Assembly (NCBI RefSeq): GCF_042650645.1
Contig: NZ_JBHSBI010000006.1
Span: 310,001-374,000, forward strand
DNA from: Nonomuraea purpurea
GTDB taxonomy: Bacteria; Actinomycetota; Actinomycetes; Streptosporangiales; Streptosporangiaceae
DNA: 64,000 nucleotides
Direction of reading: 5' to 3'
The position numbers and the translations under genes are program-made. The notes beneath the pieces are model-generated. The model saw only the letters and a list, made by a program, of their open reading frames with translations, ran no database searches and had not been told where the DNA came from. Positions 25,666-34,432 of this stretch are shown here, one piece after another. Position 1 is the first letter of the stretch, and every line of letters begins with the position of its first letter.

Positions 25666-25768
25666 GGCCCCCTTCACGCGGAGCTCCACCTGACCGACCG
25701 GAGCAGGCTGTCTTCCGCCTGCCACCCCCTTTGGGTCGACACCCACCCCAGCAAGGAGCAGTTCTGCC

Positions 25769-27079
25769 GTGGACGGCTATTGGTTTCAGCTCGCCCTCGT
25801 CGTGATCCTGGTCATCCTCAACGCCGTCTTCGCCGGTAGCGAGCTCGCGCTGATCTCCCTACGGGAGGGCCAGCTCCAGCGGCTGGAACGGCAGAGCGCC
25901 GGCGGCCGGATCCTGGTCCGCCTGGCCCGCGACCCGAACCAGTTCCTGGCCACCATCCAGCTCGTCATCACCCTGTCCGGCTTCCTGGCCTCCGCGACGG
26001 CGGCGGTCACCCTCTCCGAGCCCCTCGTCCCGATGCTCAGCTTCCTCGGGAATGCCGCGGGCCCGGTGGCGATCATCCTGGTGACGATCGTGCTGACGTT
26101 CCTGACGCTGGTCTTCGGCGAGCTGGCCCCCAAGCGGGTGGCCATGCAGCGCGCCGAGACCTGGGCGCTGCTCATGGCCAGGCCGCTCAGCCTGATCGCC
26201 ACGCTGTCCCGTCCGGTGGTCTGGGCCCTGGGCAAGTCCACCGACGTGGCCGTGCGGCTGTATGGCGGCGACCCGAACCTGCACCGTGAGGAGATGAGCC
26301 CCGAGGAGATCCGCGACCTGGTCGCCTCGCACCGCGGCTTCACCGCCGAGCAGCGGATGATCATCTCCGGCGCCGTCGAGATCACCGACCGGGTGCTGCG
26401 CGAGGTGCTCGTCTCCCGTCGCGAGGTCTTCATCCTGGACGCCGACACCCCCACCGACCAGGCCCGCGGCCTCCTGGCAGGCTCCGGCCACTCCCGCGCG
26501 CCCGTCGTGCGCAACAACAACCTCGACGACACCGTGGGCGTCGCCAACCTGCGCGACCTGCTCACCGACGAGGCCGCCGTGACCGTCGCCGACGTGGCCC
26601 GCCCCCCGCTGCTGCTGCCCGACAGCCTCGCCGTCTCGGAGGCGCTGCGCCGCTTCAAGTCAGAACGCCAGCAGTTCGCCCTGGTCATCGACGAACGCGG
26701 CGCCGTGGACGGCATCGTCACCCTCGAAGACCTCCTGGAGGAGGTCGTCGGCGAGATCTACGACGAGACCGACCGCGACACCATGAACGTCCGGCCCGAG
26801 GCCGACGGCAGCCTGCTCCTGCCCGGCAGCTTCCCCGTGCACGACCTGCCCGACCTCGACGTGCACCTGGAGGACCGGCCCGAGGGCGACTACACGACCA
26901 TCGCCGGCCTCACCCTCGCCCTGCTGGGCCGGGTGCCGACCGCGCCGGGCGACCGCGTCGCCGTCGGCGACTGGGAGGTGGAGATCATCGCCGTCGAACG
27001 GCACGCCATCACCCGGGTCCGCGTCCAGCCCGTGCCCAAGGCCACGACCGACGAGGAGAACGCCGAGCAGCCGGCCTGA
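25769..27079 (+). CDS. CNNM/CorC (HlyC) family membrane protein
   Basis: 436 aa from GTG 25769 with AAGGAG at 25753-25758. Residues 1 to about 200 are the DUF21 membrane domain (FAGSELALISLREGQLQRLE, then LTFLTLVFGELAPKRVAMQR). Two CBS modules follow (about 215-340, ending DGIVTLEDLLEEVVGEIYDE), then a C-terminal CorC domain. Members act in Mg2+/Co2+ efflux or homeostasis, gated by ATP-Mg at the CBS pair. It converges on the dehydrogenase gene with 1 bp between stops. Confidence 0.9.
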   Translation: MDGYWFQLALVVILVILNAVFAGSELALISLREGQLQRLERQSAGGRILVRLARDPNQFLATIQLVITLSGFLASATAAVTLSEPLVPMLSFLGNAAGPVAIILVTIVLTFLTLVFGELAPKRVAMQRAETWALLMARPLSLIATLSRPVVWALGKSTDVAVRLYGGDPNLHREEMSPEEIRDLVASHRGFTAEQRMIISGAVEITDRVLREVLVSRREVFILDADTPTDQARGLLAGSGHSRAPVVRNNNLDDTVGVANLRDLLTDEAAVTVADVARPPLLLPDSLAVSEALRRFKSERQQFALVIDERGAVDGIVTLEDLLEEVVGEIYDETDRDTMNVRPEADGSLLLPGSFPVHDLPDLDVHLEDRPEGDYTTIAGLTLALLGRVPTAPGDRVAVGDWEVEIIAVERHAITRVRVQPVPKATTDEENAEQPA

Positions 27080-27080
27080 C

Positions 27081-28121
27081 CTACGCCGCGAGCACCGCGG
27101 CGGTGAACTCCGCGGTGCTCGCCGTGCCGCCCAGGTCGCGCGTCCTGACGTCGCCCTTGGCCAGGACGGCGGCCACGGCCGCCACGATCTCGTCGGCCGC
27201 CCGCTGCTGCCCCAGGTGCTCCAGCATCATCGCGGCCGACCAGATGGCACCGATCGGGTTGGCCACGCCCTGGCCGGCGATGTCGGGCGCGGAGCCGTGC
27301 ACGGGCTCGAACATCGATGGGTAGTCCCGTTCCGGGTTGAGGTTGGCGGACGGGGCGATGCCGATGCTGCCCGCGACCGCGGCGGCCAGGTCGCTGAGGA
27401 TGTCGCCGAACAGGTTGGAGCCGACGATCACGTCGAACCGCGACGGCTCCAGGACCAGCTTGGCGCACAGGGCGTCGATGTGCTCCTGGTCCCAGCGCAC
27501 GCCCGGATGCGCGGCCGCGCGTTCCCTGACCAGTTCGTCCCAGAAGGGCAGGGTGTGGACGATGCCGTTGGACTTGGTGGCGGAGGTCAGGTAGCCGCTG
27601 CGGCGGCCGGCGAGCTCGAAGGCGTAGTCGAGCACGCGGGTCACGCCCGCACGGGTGAACACCGCCTCCTGGACCGCCATCTCCTCGGGGAACCCGCGGT
27701 TCATCCGGCCGCCGATCTCGCTGTACTCGCCCTCGGTGTTCTCCCTGACGACCACGAGGTCGATCGCGGCGCGTACGGGGCTCTGGACGCCCTCGAAGAG
27801 GCGGACGGGGCGCAGGTTCACGTACTGGCGGAAGGCGCGGCGGATCGGGATGAGCAGCCCCCAGAGGGAGACGTGGTCGGGCACCCCGGGCGCGCCGACC
27901 GCACCGAGGAAGATGGCGTCATGGCCGCGCAGCCGCTCCAGCGCGTCGTCGGGCATCATGGCGCCCTCGCGCAGGTAGCGCTCGCACGACCAGTCGTAGT
28001 CGGTGAAGTGGAAGCCGAAGCCATGACGCCGGCCCGCCGCCTGCGCCACCTCCAGGGCGGCCGGGGTGACCTCTAGGCCGATGCCGTCCCCGGGGATCAC
28101 GGCGATGTCGTAAGTCGTCAT
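27081..28121 (-). CDS. Tartrate dehydrogenase-type isocitrate/isopropylmalate dehydrogenase
   Basis: 346 aa. Family blocks: VIPGDGIGLEVTPAALEV, NLRPVRLFEGV, VVVRENTEGEYSEIGGRMNR, SNLFGDILSDLAAAVAGS and FEPVHGSAPDIAGQGVANPI. The FTDYDWSCERYLREGAMMPD segment and overall form match TtuC-like tartrate dehydrogenase/decarboxylase rather than LeuB. It oxidises tartrate or malate with NAD and a divalent metal. The LysR gene, a matching operator at 28175-28199 and an anion transporter next door support dicarboxylate use. Confidence 0.85.
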   Translation of the reverse strand: MTTYDIAVIPGDGIGLEVTPAALEVAQAAGRRHGFGFHFTDYDWSCERYLREGAMMPDDALERLRGHDAIFLGAVGAPGVPDHVSLWGLLIPIRRAFRQYVNLRPVRLFEGVQSPVRAAIDLVVVRENTEGEYSEIGGRMNRGFPEEMAVQEAVFTRAGVTRVLDYAFELAGRRSGYLTSATKSNGIVHTLPFWDELVRERAAAHPGVRWDQEHIDALCAKLVLEPSRFDVIVGSNLFGDILSDLAAAVAGSIGIAPSANLNPERDYPSMFEPVHGSAPDIAGQGVANPIGAIWSAAMMLEHLGQQRAADEIVAAVAAVLAKGDVRTRDLGGTASTAEFTAAVLAA

Positions 28122-28174
28122 GGTCCCGATTCAATCGGCGGCTGCTCCGGGCGTCCAAGACCGGCGGCCGATAC

Positions 28175-28199
28175 GATCTATAGGCAGGGCCTATAGATC
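28175..28199. promoter_or_regulatory. LysR box 1, perfect palindrome before the tartrate dehydrogenase gene
   Basis: Arms GATCTATAGGC and GCCTATAGATC flank AGG, a perfect 11-bp inverted repeat. Its core, ATAGG-CAGGG-CCTAT (28180-28194), contains T-N11-A, the LysR consensus. It lies 54 bp upstream of the dehydrogenase ATG and overlaps the stop codon of the LysR gene. The same core recurs at 29081-29095. Confidence 0.75.
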
Positions 28200-29069
28200 C
28201 GTAAGAGCCACGTCGAGGAACGCGCCCGCCGCCGGCGACAGCCAGCCCTTCCTGCTGACCAGCGCCAGCCGCAACGACGCCGGCGGGTCCAGCTCGAACA
28301 CCAGCGCCCCCGCCCGCTCGGCCAGCGGCCGCCACGCCTCCGCCAGCACGCCGATCCCCACGCCCTTCAGCACCAGCGGCAGGAACGCCTCCCTGTGCTC
28401 GGACTCGACCGCGATCGACACCTCCACGCCGGACGCCCTGATCTCCTCCACCAGCCTGCGCAGCCCCGTCCCCTGCTCCCCGACGATCAGCCGCTGCCCG
28501 GCCAGCCGCTCGCGCGGCATCGACCGCGCGGGCTCGAAGGGCCCGTCAGGCGGAGCCACGAGCACGAACCGCTGCTCCTCCACGGGGTGCAGCCGCACGT
28601 CGGCGACCGTGGGCAGCTCCCAGGCCGACAGCAGGCCGAGCTCCGTCACGCCCGTGCGGACCAGCTCGATCACCGACGCGGGCACCGGCGCGTCCCTGAT
28701 CAGGACCTCCACCCCGGGGTACCGGTCGCGGAAGCGGCCGATCATCGTGCTCAGCGGCTCCACGGCCGGTGACGGCATCGACGCGATGGCGACGCGGCCG
28801 GAGCGCACCCCCTGCACGGAGGCCACGCTGGCCCTGGCCACCTCCAGGCTGCGCACGGCCTGCCTGGCCGGTTCGATGAGCGCCCGGCCGGCGTCGGTGA
28901 GCACCACGCGCCGGCCGATGCGGTGGAAGAGCTGGCTGCCGAGATCCTTCTCCAGGCTCCTGATCGCCTGCGACAAAGACGGCTGCGCCATGAACAGCGC
29001 CTTGGCTCCTTTGTTGAAACCTCCATGATCGACGACGGCCAGGAAGTACTCGAGCTGTCGGACGTCCAC
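28191..29069 (-). CDS. LysR-family regulator of the tartrate-type locus
   Basis: 292 aa from GTG 29069. HTH: MDVRQLEYFLAVVDHGGFNK, then GAKALFMAQPSLSQAIRSLE. An effector domain follows. It lies between the dehydrogenase gene (same strand, downstream) and the anion transporter (divergent). A shared ATAGG-N5-CCTAT box is 12 bp before its own start and another lies before the dehydrogenase, so it probably regulates itself, the transporter and the dehydrogenase. A dicarboxylate inducer is inferred. Confidence 0.9.
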   Translation of the reverse strand: MDVRQLEYFLAVVDHGGFNKGAKALFMAQPSLSQAIRSLEKDLGSQLFHRIGRRVVLTDAGRALIEPARQAVRSLEVARASVASVQGVRSGRVAIASMPSPAVEPLSTMIGRFRDRYPGVEVLIRDAPVPASVIELVRTGVTELGLLSAWELPTVADVRLHPVEEQRFVLVAPPDGPFEPARSMPRERLAGQRLIVGEQGTGLRRLVEEIRASGVEVSIAVESEHREAFLPLVLKGVGIGVLAEAWRPLAERAGALVFELDPPASLRLALVSRKGWLSPAAGAFLDVALTDL

Positions 29070-29080
29070 CGCACGCTCCT

Positions 29081-29095
29081 ATAGGCGAAACCTAT
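29081..29095. promoter_or_regulatory. LysR box 2 in the LysR/transporter divergent promoter
   Basis: ATAGG-CGAAA-CCTAT, with T-N11-A, 12 bp upstream of the LysR start and 78 bp upstream of the transporter start. It shares CTATAGGC and CCTAT with box 1, and only the central bases differ. Confidence 0.7.
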
Positions 29096-29172
29096 CCCTC
29101 AAATAGCTAACGCGTCTTGGACCTGCGGGCCACCCAGATCTTGAATGGCGGCGGAAACGTTAGGAGCAGGCG

Positions 29173-30765
29173 ATGAACTCCGGGCGCCCGAGAACCGACG
29201 TCGACCAGGCCCTGCTGGGCCACGCCACCTACCGCAGCCTCGGCGAGCAGAAACTGTCGCCGGCCGAGGAACGTTTCGAGAAGGGCCGGCGCACCACGGG
29301 GATGTGGCTGGCACCGCTGGTCACGATCGTCTTCCTGCTGCTGCCGATCACCATGGACGCCAAGCAGCAGACGCTGGCCGCCATCCTGCTCGGCGTGATC
29401 GTCCTGTGGGTCACCGAGCCCGTGCCCATCCCCGTCGGCGGCCTCATCGGCGTCGGCGCGATCGTGCTGCTCGACGTGGTGCCCGCCGCGGACGCGCTGT
29501 CGCCGTTCGGCTCCCCCACGATCTTCACCTTCATCGGGGCGTTCATCCTGGCCCAGGCCATGCTCAAGCAGGGGCTGGCACGCCGCTTCGCCTTCCGCAT
29601 CCTGTCGCTGCCCGGCGTGGGCCGCTCGACGTTCCGGCTGATCACGGCGTTCGGCGTGATCACGTGCGCGCTGTCGGCGTTCGTCTCCAACACCGCCACC
29701 GTGGCGATGCTGCTGCCGACGGCGCTCGGCATGCTCGCGGTCATCGCCAAGCTGCTGCAGGACCGAGGGCTGGTGCCGCCCGACTTCAACCCGCTGCGGC
29801 TGCGGGTCGGCGCGGCACTCGTGCTGATGCTCGCCTACGGCGCCAGCGTCGGCGGCCTGCTGACCCCCGTCGGCAGCCCGCCCAACCTGATCGGCCGCGG
29901 CCTCATCGAGGAGGCCACAGGGCGGCGCATCTCGTTCGCCGAGTGGATGCTCACCGCGCTGCCGATCTGCGCGCTCATGTTCGTCGTCCTCGTGGCCGTG
30001 CTGCTCCTGCTCAACCGGCCGGAGATCCGCAGGATCGAGGGCGTGGAGGAGTACGTGCGCGCCGAACGGGCCGCCATGGGCCGGCTGTCGCGCGCCGAGA
30101 AGAACACCCTCGTGGCCTTCGGCACCACCGTCTTCCTGTGGATCTTCCCCGGCGTGGTCGCGCTGTTCGCGGGGACGGAGTCCGCCCTCTACGAGACGGT
30201 CAGCGGCCGGCTCAACGAGGGCATCGTGGCCGTGCTCGGCGCCTCCCTGCTGTTCGTCCTGCCCACCGACTGGCGCAGGCGCGAGTTCACCCTCAACTGG
30301 AGCGACGCCGCGCGCATCGACTGGGGCACGATCGTGCTGTTCGGGACCGGCATCATCTTCGGCTCGCTGCTGGAGGACACGGGGCTGGCCAAGACCATCG
30401 GCTCCTCGGCCGCCTCGGCGATCGGGCTGGGCAGCGTGTTCGCCATCACCGCCTTCGCCGTCGTGCTGGCCGTGCTGGTCTCGGAGACCACCAGCAACAC
30501 CGCCTCCGCCGCCGTCGTGGTGCCGATCATCATCCCGATCGCGTTGGCGGCCGGGGTCAATCCGTTCGTGCCCGCGCTGGCGGCGACGTTCGCGGCGTCG
30601 TTCGGGTTCATGCTGCCGGTCTCGACGCCGCAGAACGCCATCGCCTACGGCTCGGGCGTGGTCCCGATCACCACGATGATCCGCTCGGGCATCAGCTTCG
30701 ACATACTCGGCGCCATCCTGATCATCCTGTTCCTGCCCCTGCTGATCGGCCTGACCGGCATCTGA
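29173..30765 (+). CDS. DASS/SLC13-family anion symporter
   Basis: 530 aa, AGGAG upstream. Both conserved SNT motifs are present (FVSNTATVAMLLPTALGM and ETTSNTASAAVVVPI), which form the sodium and substrate sites, plus the long run of hydrophobic helices and re-entrant hairpins. Substrates of the family are dicarboxylates, tartrate or sulfate. Being divergent from the LysR gene and sharing its box favours tartrate or a related dicarboxylate. About 40 N-terminal residues are cytosolic. Confidence 0.9.
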   Translation: MNSGRPRTDVDQALLGHATYRSLGEQKLSPAEERFEKGRRTTGMWLAPLVTIVFLLLPITMDAKQQTLAAILLGVIVLWVTEPVPIPVGGLIGVGAIVLLDVVPAADALSPFGSPTIFTFIGAFILAQAMLKQGLARRFAFRILSLPGVGRSTFRLITAFGVITCALSAFVSNTATVAMLLPTALGMLAVIAKLLQDRGLVPPDFNPLRLRVGAALVLMLAYGASVGGLLTPVGSPPNLIGRGLIEEATGRRISFAEWMLTALPICALMFVVLVAVLLLLNRPEIRRIEGVEEYVRAERAAMGRLSRAEKNTLVAFGTTVFLWIFPGVVALFAGTESALYETVSGRLNEGIVAVLGASLLFVLPTDWRRREFTLNWSDAARIDWGTIVLFGTGIIFGSLLEDTGLAKTIGSSAASAIGLGSVFAITAFAVVLAVLVSETTSNTASAAVVVPIIIPIALAAGVNPFVPALAATFAASFGFMLPVSTPQNAIAYGSGVVPITTMIRSGISFDILGAILIILFLPLLIGLTGI

Positions 30766-30767
30766 AC

Positions 30768-32090
30768 TCAGCGCCGCGGCTCGTCGTACTCCACCGCGTA
30801 GTCCTGCTGCGACCGGTCCTTCAGCGCGAACGCCGCCGCGACGCTGATCAGCGCGCAGACCGCCATGTAAATGGCCACGGCTAACGAGCTCTCGTACGTG
30901 GCCAGCAGCCACACCGCGATCAGCGGCGCGGGCCCGCCCGCCGTCACCGAGGCGAGTTGGTAGCCGAGCGAGGCGCCGCTGTAGCGCAGCCGGCCGGTGA
31001 AGCTCTCGGCGATGAACGTGGCCTGCGGCCCGTACTGGATGTCGTGGATGGGCGCCGACAACACGATCGCCAGCAGCACCAGCCCAGGCACCCGCGTGTC
31101 GAGCAACGGCCAGTAGACGAACGACCAGACCACCATGAGCGCCGCGCCCACGATGTACAGGCGTCTCCTGCCCACCCGGTCGGAGACGTAGCCCCAGAAG
31201 GGCACGGTGAACAGCGAGACGATGCCGGCGGCGATGACGTATGGATAGATCTGGCCCGCCGAGAAGCCCAGGTTCTTGGTGGCGTAGCTGAGGATGAAGA
31301 CCGTGAAGATGTAGAACGGCGCCTGCTGCCCCGTGCGCAGCAGCGCGCTGAGCACGATCTCCCGCCAGTTCCTGACGATGACCTCGCGCACCGGCACCCG
31401 CTCGACCCGCTTGTCCTCCAGGACCTTCCTGAAGACCGGCGTCTCCATGATGCCGAGCCTGATGTACAGCCCGATCCCGGCCATCACGATGCTGAGCAGG
31501 AACGGGATACGCCAGCCCCAGTACGGGTCGAGCGGCTGGAACACCTCCAGCGCCAGATAGCCGAGCACGAGCCCGACCGGCACGCCGAACTGCGGCCAGC
31601 TCCCGAGGAAGCCACGCAGCCCGCCGCGCGACTTCCCCCATTCCGTGGCGAGCAGGACGGAGCCGCCCCACTCACCGCCGACGCTGATGCCCTGCAGCAG
31701 GCGCAGAACGGTCAGCAGGATGCCGCCCCAGATGCCGATCTGCTCGTAGGTGGGCACCAGGCCGACCAGCATGGTCGCGACGCCCATCGACATCAGGGTG
31801 ATGATCAGGGTGGCCTTGCGGCCGATGCGGTCGCCGTAGTGACCGAAGATCGCCGCCCCGATCGGGCGGGCGGCGAAACCGCCGAAATAGGTACCGAGGG
31901 CTAGCAAGAGGCCGGTGGTCGGATCGCTGGTGGGGAAGAACAGCTCCGCGAAGATGGTGCTGGCGGCGAAGCCGTAGAGGAAGAAGTCGTACCATTCGAT
32001 CGATGTCCCGACGGCGGAGGCGATCACCGCCCGGACCAGGTTCCGTCGATTGTGTTGATCGGTCGCGTCGAGTCGTTGCTGTTCGGCCAT
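30768..32090 (-). CDS. MHS-family MFS transporter
   Basis: 440 aa. N-terminus AVIASAVGTSIEWYDFFLYG is the MHS (metabolite:H+ symporter) signature; motif A is GHYGDRIGRKATL; LQGISVGGEWGGSVLLATEW matches the ShiA/KgtP group. Probable substrate is an organic acid such as shikimate or alpha-ketoglutarate. It converges on the anion symporter (2 bp between stops) and is divergent from the sigma-factor operon. Confidence 0.9.
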   Translation of the reverse strand: MAEQQRLDATDQHNRRNLVRAVIASAVGTSIEWYDFFLYGFAASTIFAELFFPTSDPTTGLLLALGTYFGGFAARPIGAAIFGHYGDRIGRKATLIITLMSMGVATMLVGLVPTYEQIGIWGGILLTVLRLLQGISVGGEWGGSVLLATEWGKSRGGLRGFLGSWPQFGVPVGLVLGYLALEVFQPLDPYWGWRIPFLLSIVMAGIGLYIRLGIMETPVFRKVLEDKRVERVPVREVIVRNWREIVLSALLRTGQQAPFYIFTVFILSYATKNLGFSAGQIYPYVIAAGIVSLFTVPFWGYVSDRVGRRRLYIVGAALMVVWSFVYWPLLDTRVPGLVLLAIVLSAPIHDIQYGPQATFIAESFTGRLRYSGASLGYQLASVTAGGPAPLIAVWLLATYESSLAVAIYMAVCALISVAAAFALKDRSQQDYAVEYDEPRR

Positions 32091-32198
32091 CTACCGCTCC
32101 TCCGGGAGGCCCACTCGCGTCAATCGTGACGGTACATCACACATGATCGACGGTCACTAGGGCGAACCGGGCTGTACCATCGCTGCGATAGATCAAGC

Positions 32199-32774
32199 GT
32201 GAGACCGTTCTCCTTCAGGCGGCACGAACCCCCGGACGTCGGCGCGGACAGCGGCGACGCCGAACTCATCGCCGCCGTCGCCGTGCGGAGCACCGCCGCG
32301 CTGCGCATCCTCCACCAACGCCACGCCCCATGGCTGCGGGCCAGGCTGGCGCGGCGCTGCGCCGACCCGGACGTCATCGACGACGCCCTCCAGGAGACGT
32401 TCCTCGCGGTGTGGCGGACGGCGGACCGGTTCACGGGCGACAACCCCGCGGGCTGGTTGTGGACGATCGCCATCCGCCGGCTCATCTCCGCCCTGCGCGG
32501 CCGGGGCTCACGCTGGATCGGCAGCGGCGTCGAACCCTCCTCCGCCGCGGCGAGTTCGGCCTCCGCCGAGGACGTCGTCCTGCTCGGCGTCCAGCACGGC
32601 GACCTGGGCCAGGCCCTGACCAGGCTCTCCCCCGAACTGCGCGCGGTCATCGAGGCCACCGTGCTGGACGGCCTGACCACCAAGGAGGCCGCGAGCCTCC
32701 TCGGCATCCCCGAAGGAACGGTCAAGACCCGCGCGATGCGGGCCAGGGCCCGGTTGCGCGAGGAGCTCTCATGA
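32199..32774 (+). CDS. ECF-type RNA polymerase sigma factor
   Basis: 191 aa from GTG 32199. Region 2: DDALQETFLAVWRTADRF and NPAGWLWTIAIRRLI. Region 4: LSPELRAVIEATVLDGLTTK and EAASLLGIPEGTVKTRAMRA. There is no clear Shine-Dalgarno, so the transcript may be leaderless. Its stop overlaps the next gene (ATGA), which encodes a zinc-finger anti-sigma-like membrane protein. Confidence 0.9.
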   Translation: MRPFSFRRHEPPDVGADSGDAELIAAVAVRSTAALRILHQRHAPWLRARLARRCADPDVIDDALQETFLAVWRTADRFTGDNPAGWLWTIAIRRLISALRGRGSRWIGSGVEPSSAAASSASAEDVVLLGVQHGDLGQALTRLSPELRAVIEATVLDGLTTKEAASLLGIPEGTVKTRAMRARARLREELS

Positions 32775-33559
32775 ACGACTGGCACATCCCCGACGATCTG
32801 CGCGAACGCTACCTCGCCGGCACGCTCGGAGCCGCTCTGGCCATGTCCGTGGACGCCCATCTCGAAAAGTGCGCGCGGTGCCGCGCCTCGGTGCCGTGCG
32901 ACCGGGAATGGCTGGACGCGTCCTGGCAACGGCTGGAAGCCGCCGTGGTCACGCCCCGCCCAAGCCTTCGCGAACGCCTGCTGCGGCACGGCGGCGTGCC
33001 CGACCACCTGGCCAGGCTGCTGGCGGCAACGCCGACCATGAGCCGGGCATGGCTGCTCGCGGTGGTGGCGGCCCTGGGATTCGCGGTGGCGGCGGCCCAC
33101 CAGGACGCCAAGCTGCTTCCCGCGTTCCTGATCATGGCGCCGGTGTTGCCGTTGACCGGAATCGCGCTGGCGTACGGGCCGCGCGTCGATCCCGCCCACG
33201 AACTACTGGCCGCCACGCCGCTGGCCGGGCCGAGGCTGCTGCTGACGCGTTCGGTCGCCGTCCTGGCGGTCGCGACGGCCCTGGCCGCGCTCGCCTCGCC
33301 GCTGCTGCCCGCGCCCCCCGGCATGAGCGCCGCCTGGCTGCTGCCCTCGCTGGCCGCGGCCTCGGGGTGCCTGGCCCTGTCGAACCGGCTGCCCGTGCCG
33401 ATCGCCGCGCTCGCCATGGGCGGGACGTGGCTGGCCATCGTCGGCGCGGGCCGCTTCACCGGAGACTGGCTGACCGCTTTCGGGCCGTTCGCCCAGATCC
33501 TGTACGGCGGCGCCGCCCTGCTGCTGACGTTCCGACTCTCCAGAGTGAGCCATCGATGA
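32771..33559 (+). CDS. Membrane anti-sigma-like protein with HC2 zinc finger
   Basis: 262 aa. The zinc-binding anti-sigma motif H-x3-C-x2-C is His30, Cys34 and Cys37 (AHLEKCARC). Residues about 95-260 hold six or so hydrophobic segments, more than the single helix of a classical RsrA/RskA protein, so it may combine anti-sigma and membrane-sensor or ABC-permease-like functions. It overlaps both neighbours by ATGA and would bind the sigma factor encoded upstream. Confidence 0.8.
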   Translation: MNDWHIPDDLRERYLAGTLGAALAMSVDAHLEKCARCRASVPCDREWLDASWQRLEAAVVTPRPSLRERLLRHGGVPDHLARLLAATPTMSRAWLLAVVAALGFAVAAAHQDAKLLPAFLIMAPVLPLTGIALAYGPRVDPAHELLAATPLAGPRLLLTRSVAVLAVATALAALASPLLPAPPGMSAAWLLPSLAAASGCLALSNRLPVPIAALAMGGTWLAIVGAGRFTGDWLTAFGPFAQILYGGAALLLTFRLSRVSHR

Positions 33560-34395
33560 TCGAAATCAGAAACCTGACCAAGACCTACGGCCGCAGACGC
33601 GCCCTCGACGGCGTCGACCTGACCCTCGGCACCGGCGTGACCGGCCTGCTCGGACCGAACGGCGCCGGCAAGACCACGCTGCTGCGCTGCCTGGCCACCA
33701 CGCTGGCCCCGGACGGCGGCTCGCTGGAGGCCTTCGGGCTGTCCCCCTCCGACCCCGTCCAGCGGACCGCGCTGCGCCGCAGACTCGGCTACCTCCCGCA
33801 GGACCCGGGCTACTACCCGCACTTCACCGCCTTCGACCTGGTCGACTACGTGGCCATCCTCAAGGAGATGACCGACAGGACCCGGCGGCACGCAGAGGTG
33901 CGCCGCGTGCTGGCCGAGGTGGACCTGACCGAGCAGGCGAAGACGAAGGCCCGCAAGCTGTCGGGCGGCATGCGACAGCGGCTCGCGCTGGCCCAGGCCC
34001 TGCTCGGCTCGCCCGACTTGCTGATCCTGGACGAGCCGACCGTGGGCCTCGATCCCGAGCAGCGCATGTCGTTCCGCGCGCTGGTCTCACGGCTGGGTGA
34101 ACGGCACGCCGTCGTGCTGTCCACGCACCAGACGGAGGACGTCGCGGCGCTGTGCGAGCGGGTGATCGTCATGCGGGACGGCCGCGGCATCTTCGACGGA
34201 ACCCCCAGCGAACTGGCCGACGTCGCTGCCGGTCAGGTGTGGTTGTCGGACTCGGCGCCGGTCGCGTCCCGGATGTTCTGGCGTACCGCGGACAGGCGCT
34301 ACCGCACGCTCGGCGAACGACCACCGGCGGCCGACGCGACGGCACCCGGGGTGGAGGACGGGTATCTGGTGCTGCTCGGGGAGGCGGCCGCATGA
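33556..34395 (+). CDS. ABC transporter ATP-binding protein
   Basis: 279 aa. Walker A GPNGAGKTT (33-41), Q-loop LGYLPQDPGYYPHF, signature LSGGMRQRLALAQALLG, Walker B LLILDEPTVGLD and the switch His in LSTHQTEDV. It belongs to the CcmA/NatA-like exporters. Its stop overlaps a 12-codon mini-cistron that leads into the permease gene. Confidence 0.92.
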   Translation: MIEIRNLTKTYGRRRALDGVDLTLGTGVTGLLGPNGAGKTTLLRCLATTLAPDGGSLEAFGLSPSDPVQRTALRRRLGYLPQDPGYYPHFTAFDLVDYVAILKEMTDRTRRHAEVRRVLAEVDLTEQAKTKARKLSGGMRQRLALAQALLGSPDLLILDEPTVGLDPEQRMSFRALVSRLGERHAVVLSTHQTEDVAALCERVIVMRDGRGIFDGTPSELADVAAGQVWLSDSAPVASRMFWRTADRRYRTLGERPPAADATAPGVEDGYLVLLGEAAA

Positions 34396-34432
34396 CGTGT
34401 CTTGTGCTGTTTGGGGAGGTGGGCGCATGACG
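34367..34432 (+). repeat. Duplicated ribosome-binding/start region (35-bp period)
   Basis: Segments 34367-34397 and 34402-34432 match at 26 of 31 positions; each ends GGGGAGG then about 5 nt then CATGACG. The first ATG (34392) overlaps the ATPase TGA; the second ATG (34427) starts the permease. The tandem copy thus carries a complete coupling junction. Confidence 0.75.
34392..34430 (+). CDS. 12-codon mini-cistron between ATPase and permease
   Basis: ATG 34392 encodes MTCLVLFGEVGA and stops at TGA 34428-34430, which overlaps the permease ATG (ATGA). It has GGGGAGG in front. It is produced by the duplicated start region, and probably only passes ribosomes from the ATPase to the permease. Confidence 0.45.
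   Translation: MTCLVLFGEVGA

Noticed and set aside
25564..25768. Magnesium-sensing riboswitch upstream of the CorC gene
   Set aside because: The conserved M-box sequence blocks are not recognisable; only a simple hairpin is present.
28175..28199. Transcription terminator of the LysR gene
   Set aside because: The 11-bp stem could form, but its core is repeated at 29081-29095 with the LysR T-N11-A pattern and there is no U-tract, so operator is the better reading.
29107..31671. Long minus-strand frame antisense to the DASS transporter
   Set aside because: Low-complexity translation in a shadow frame; it joins pieces of two unrelated real genes.
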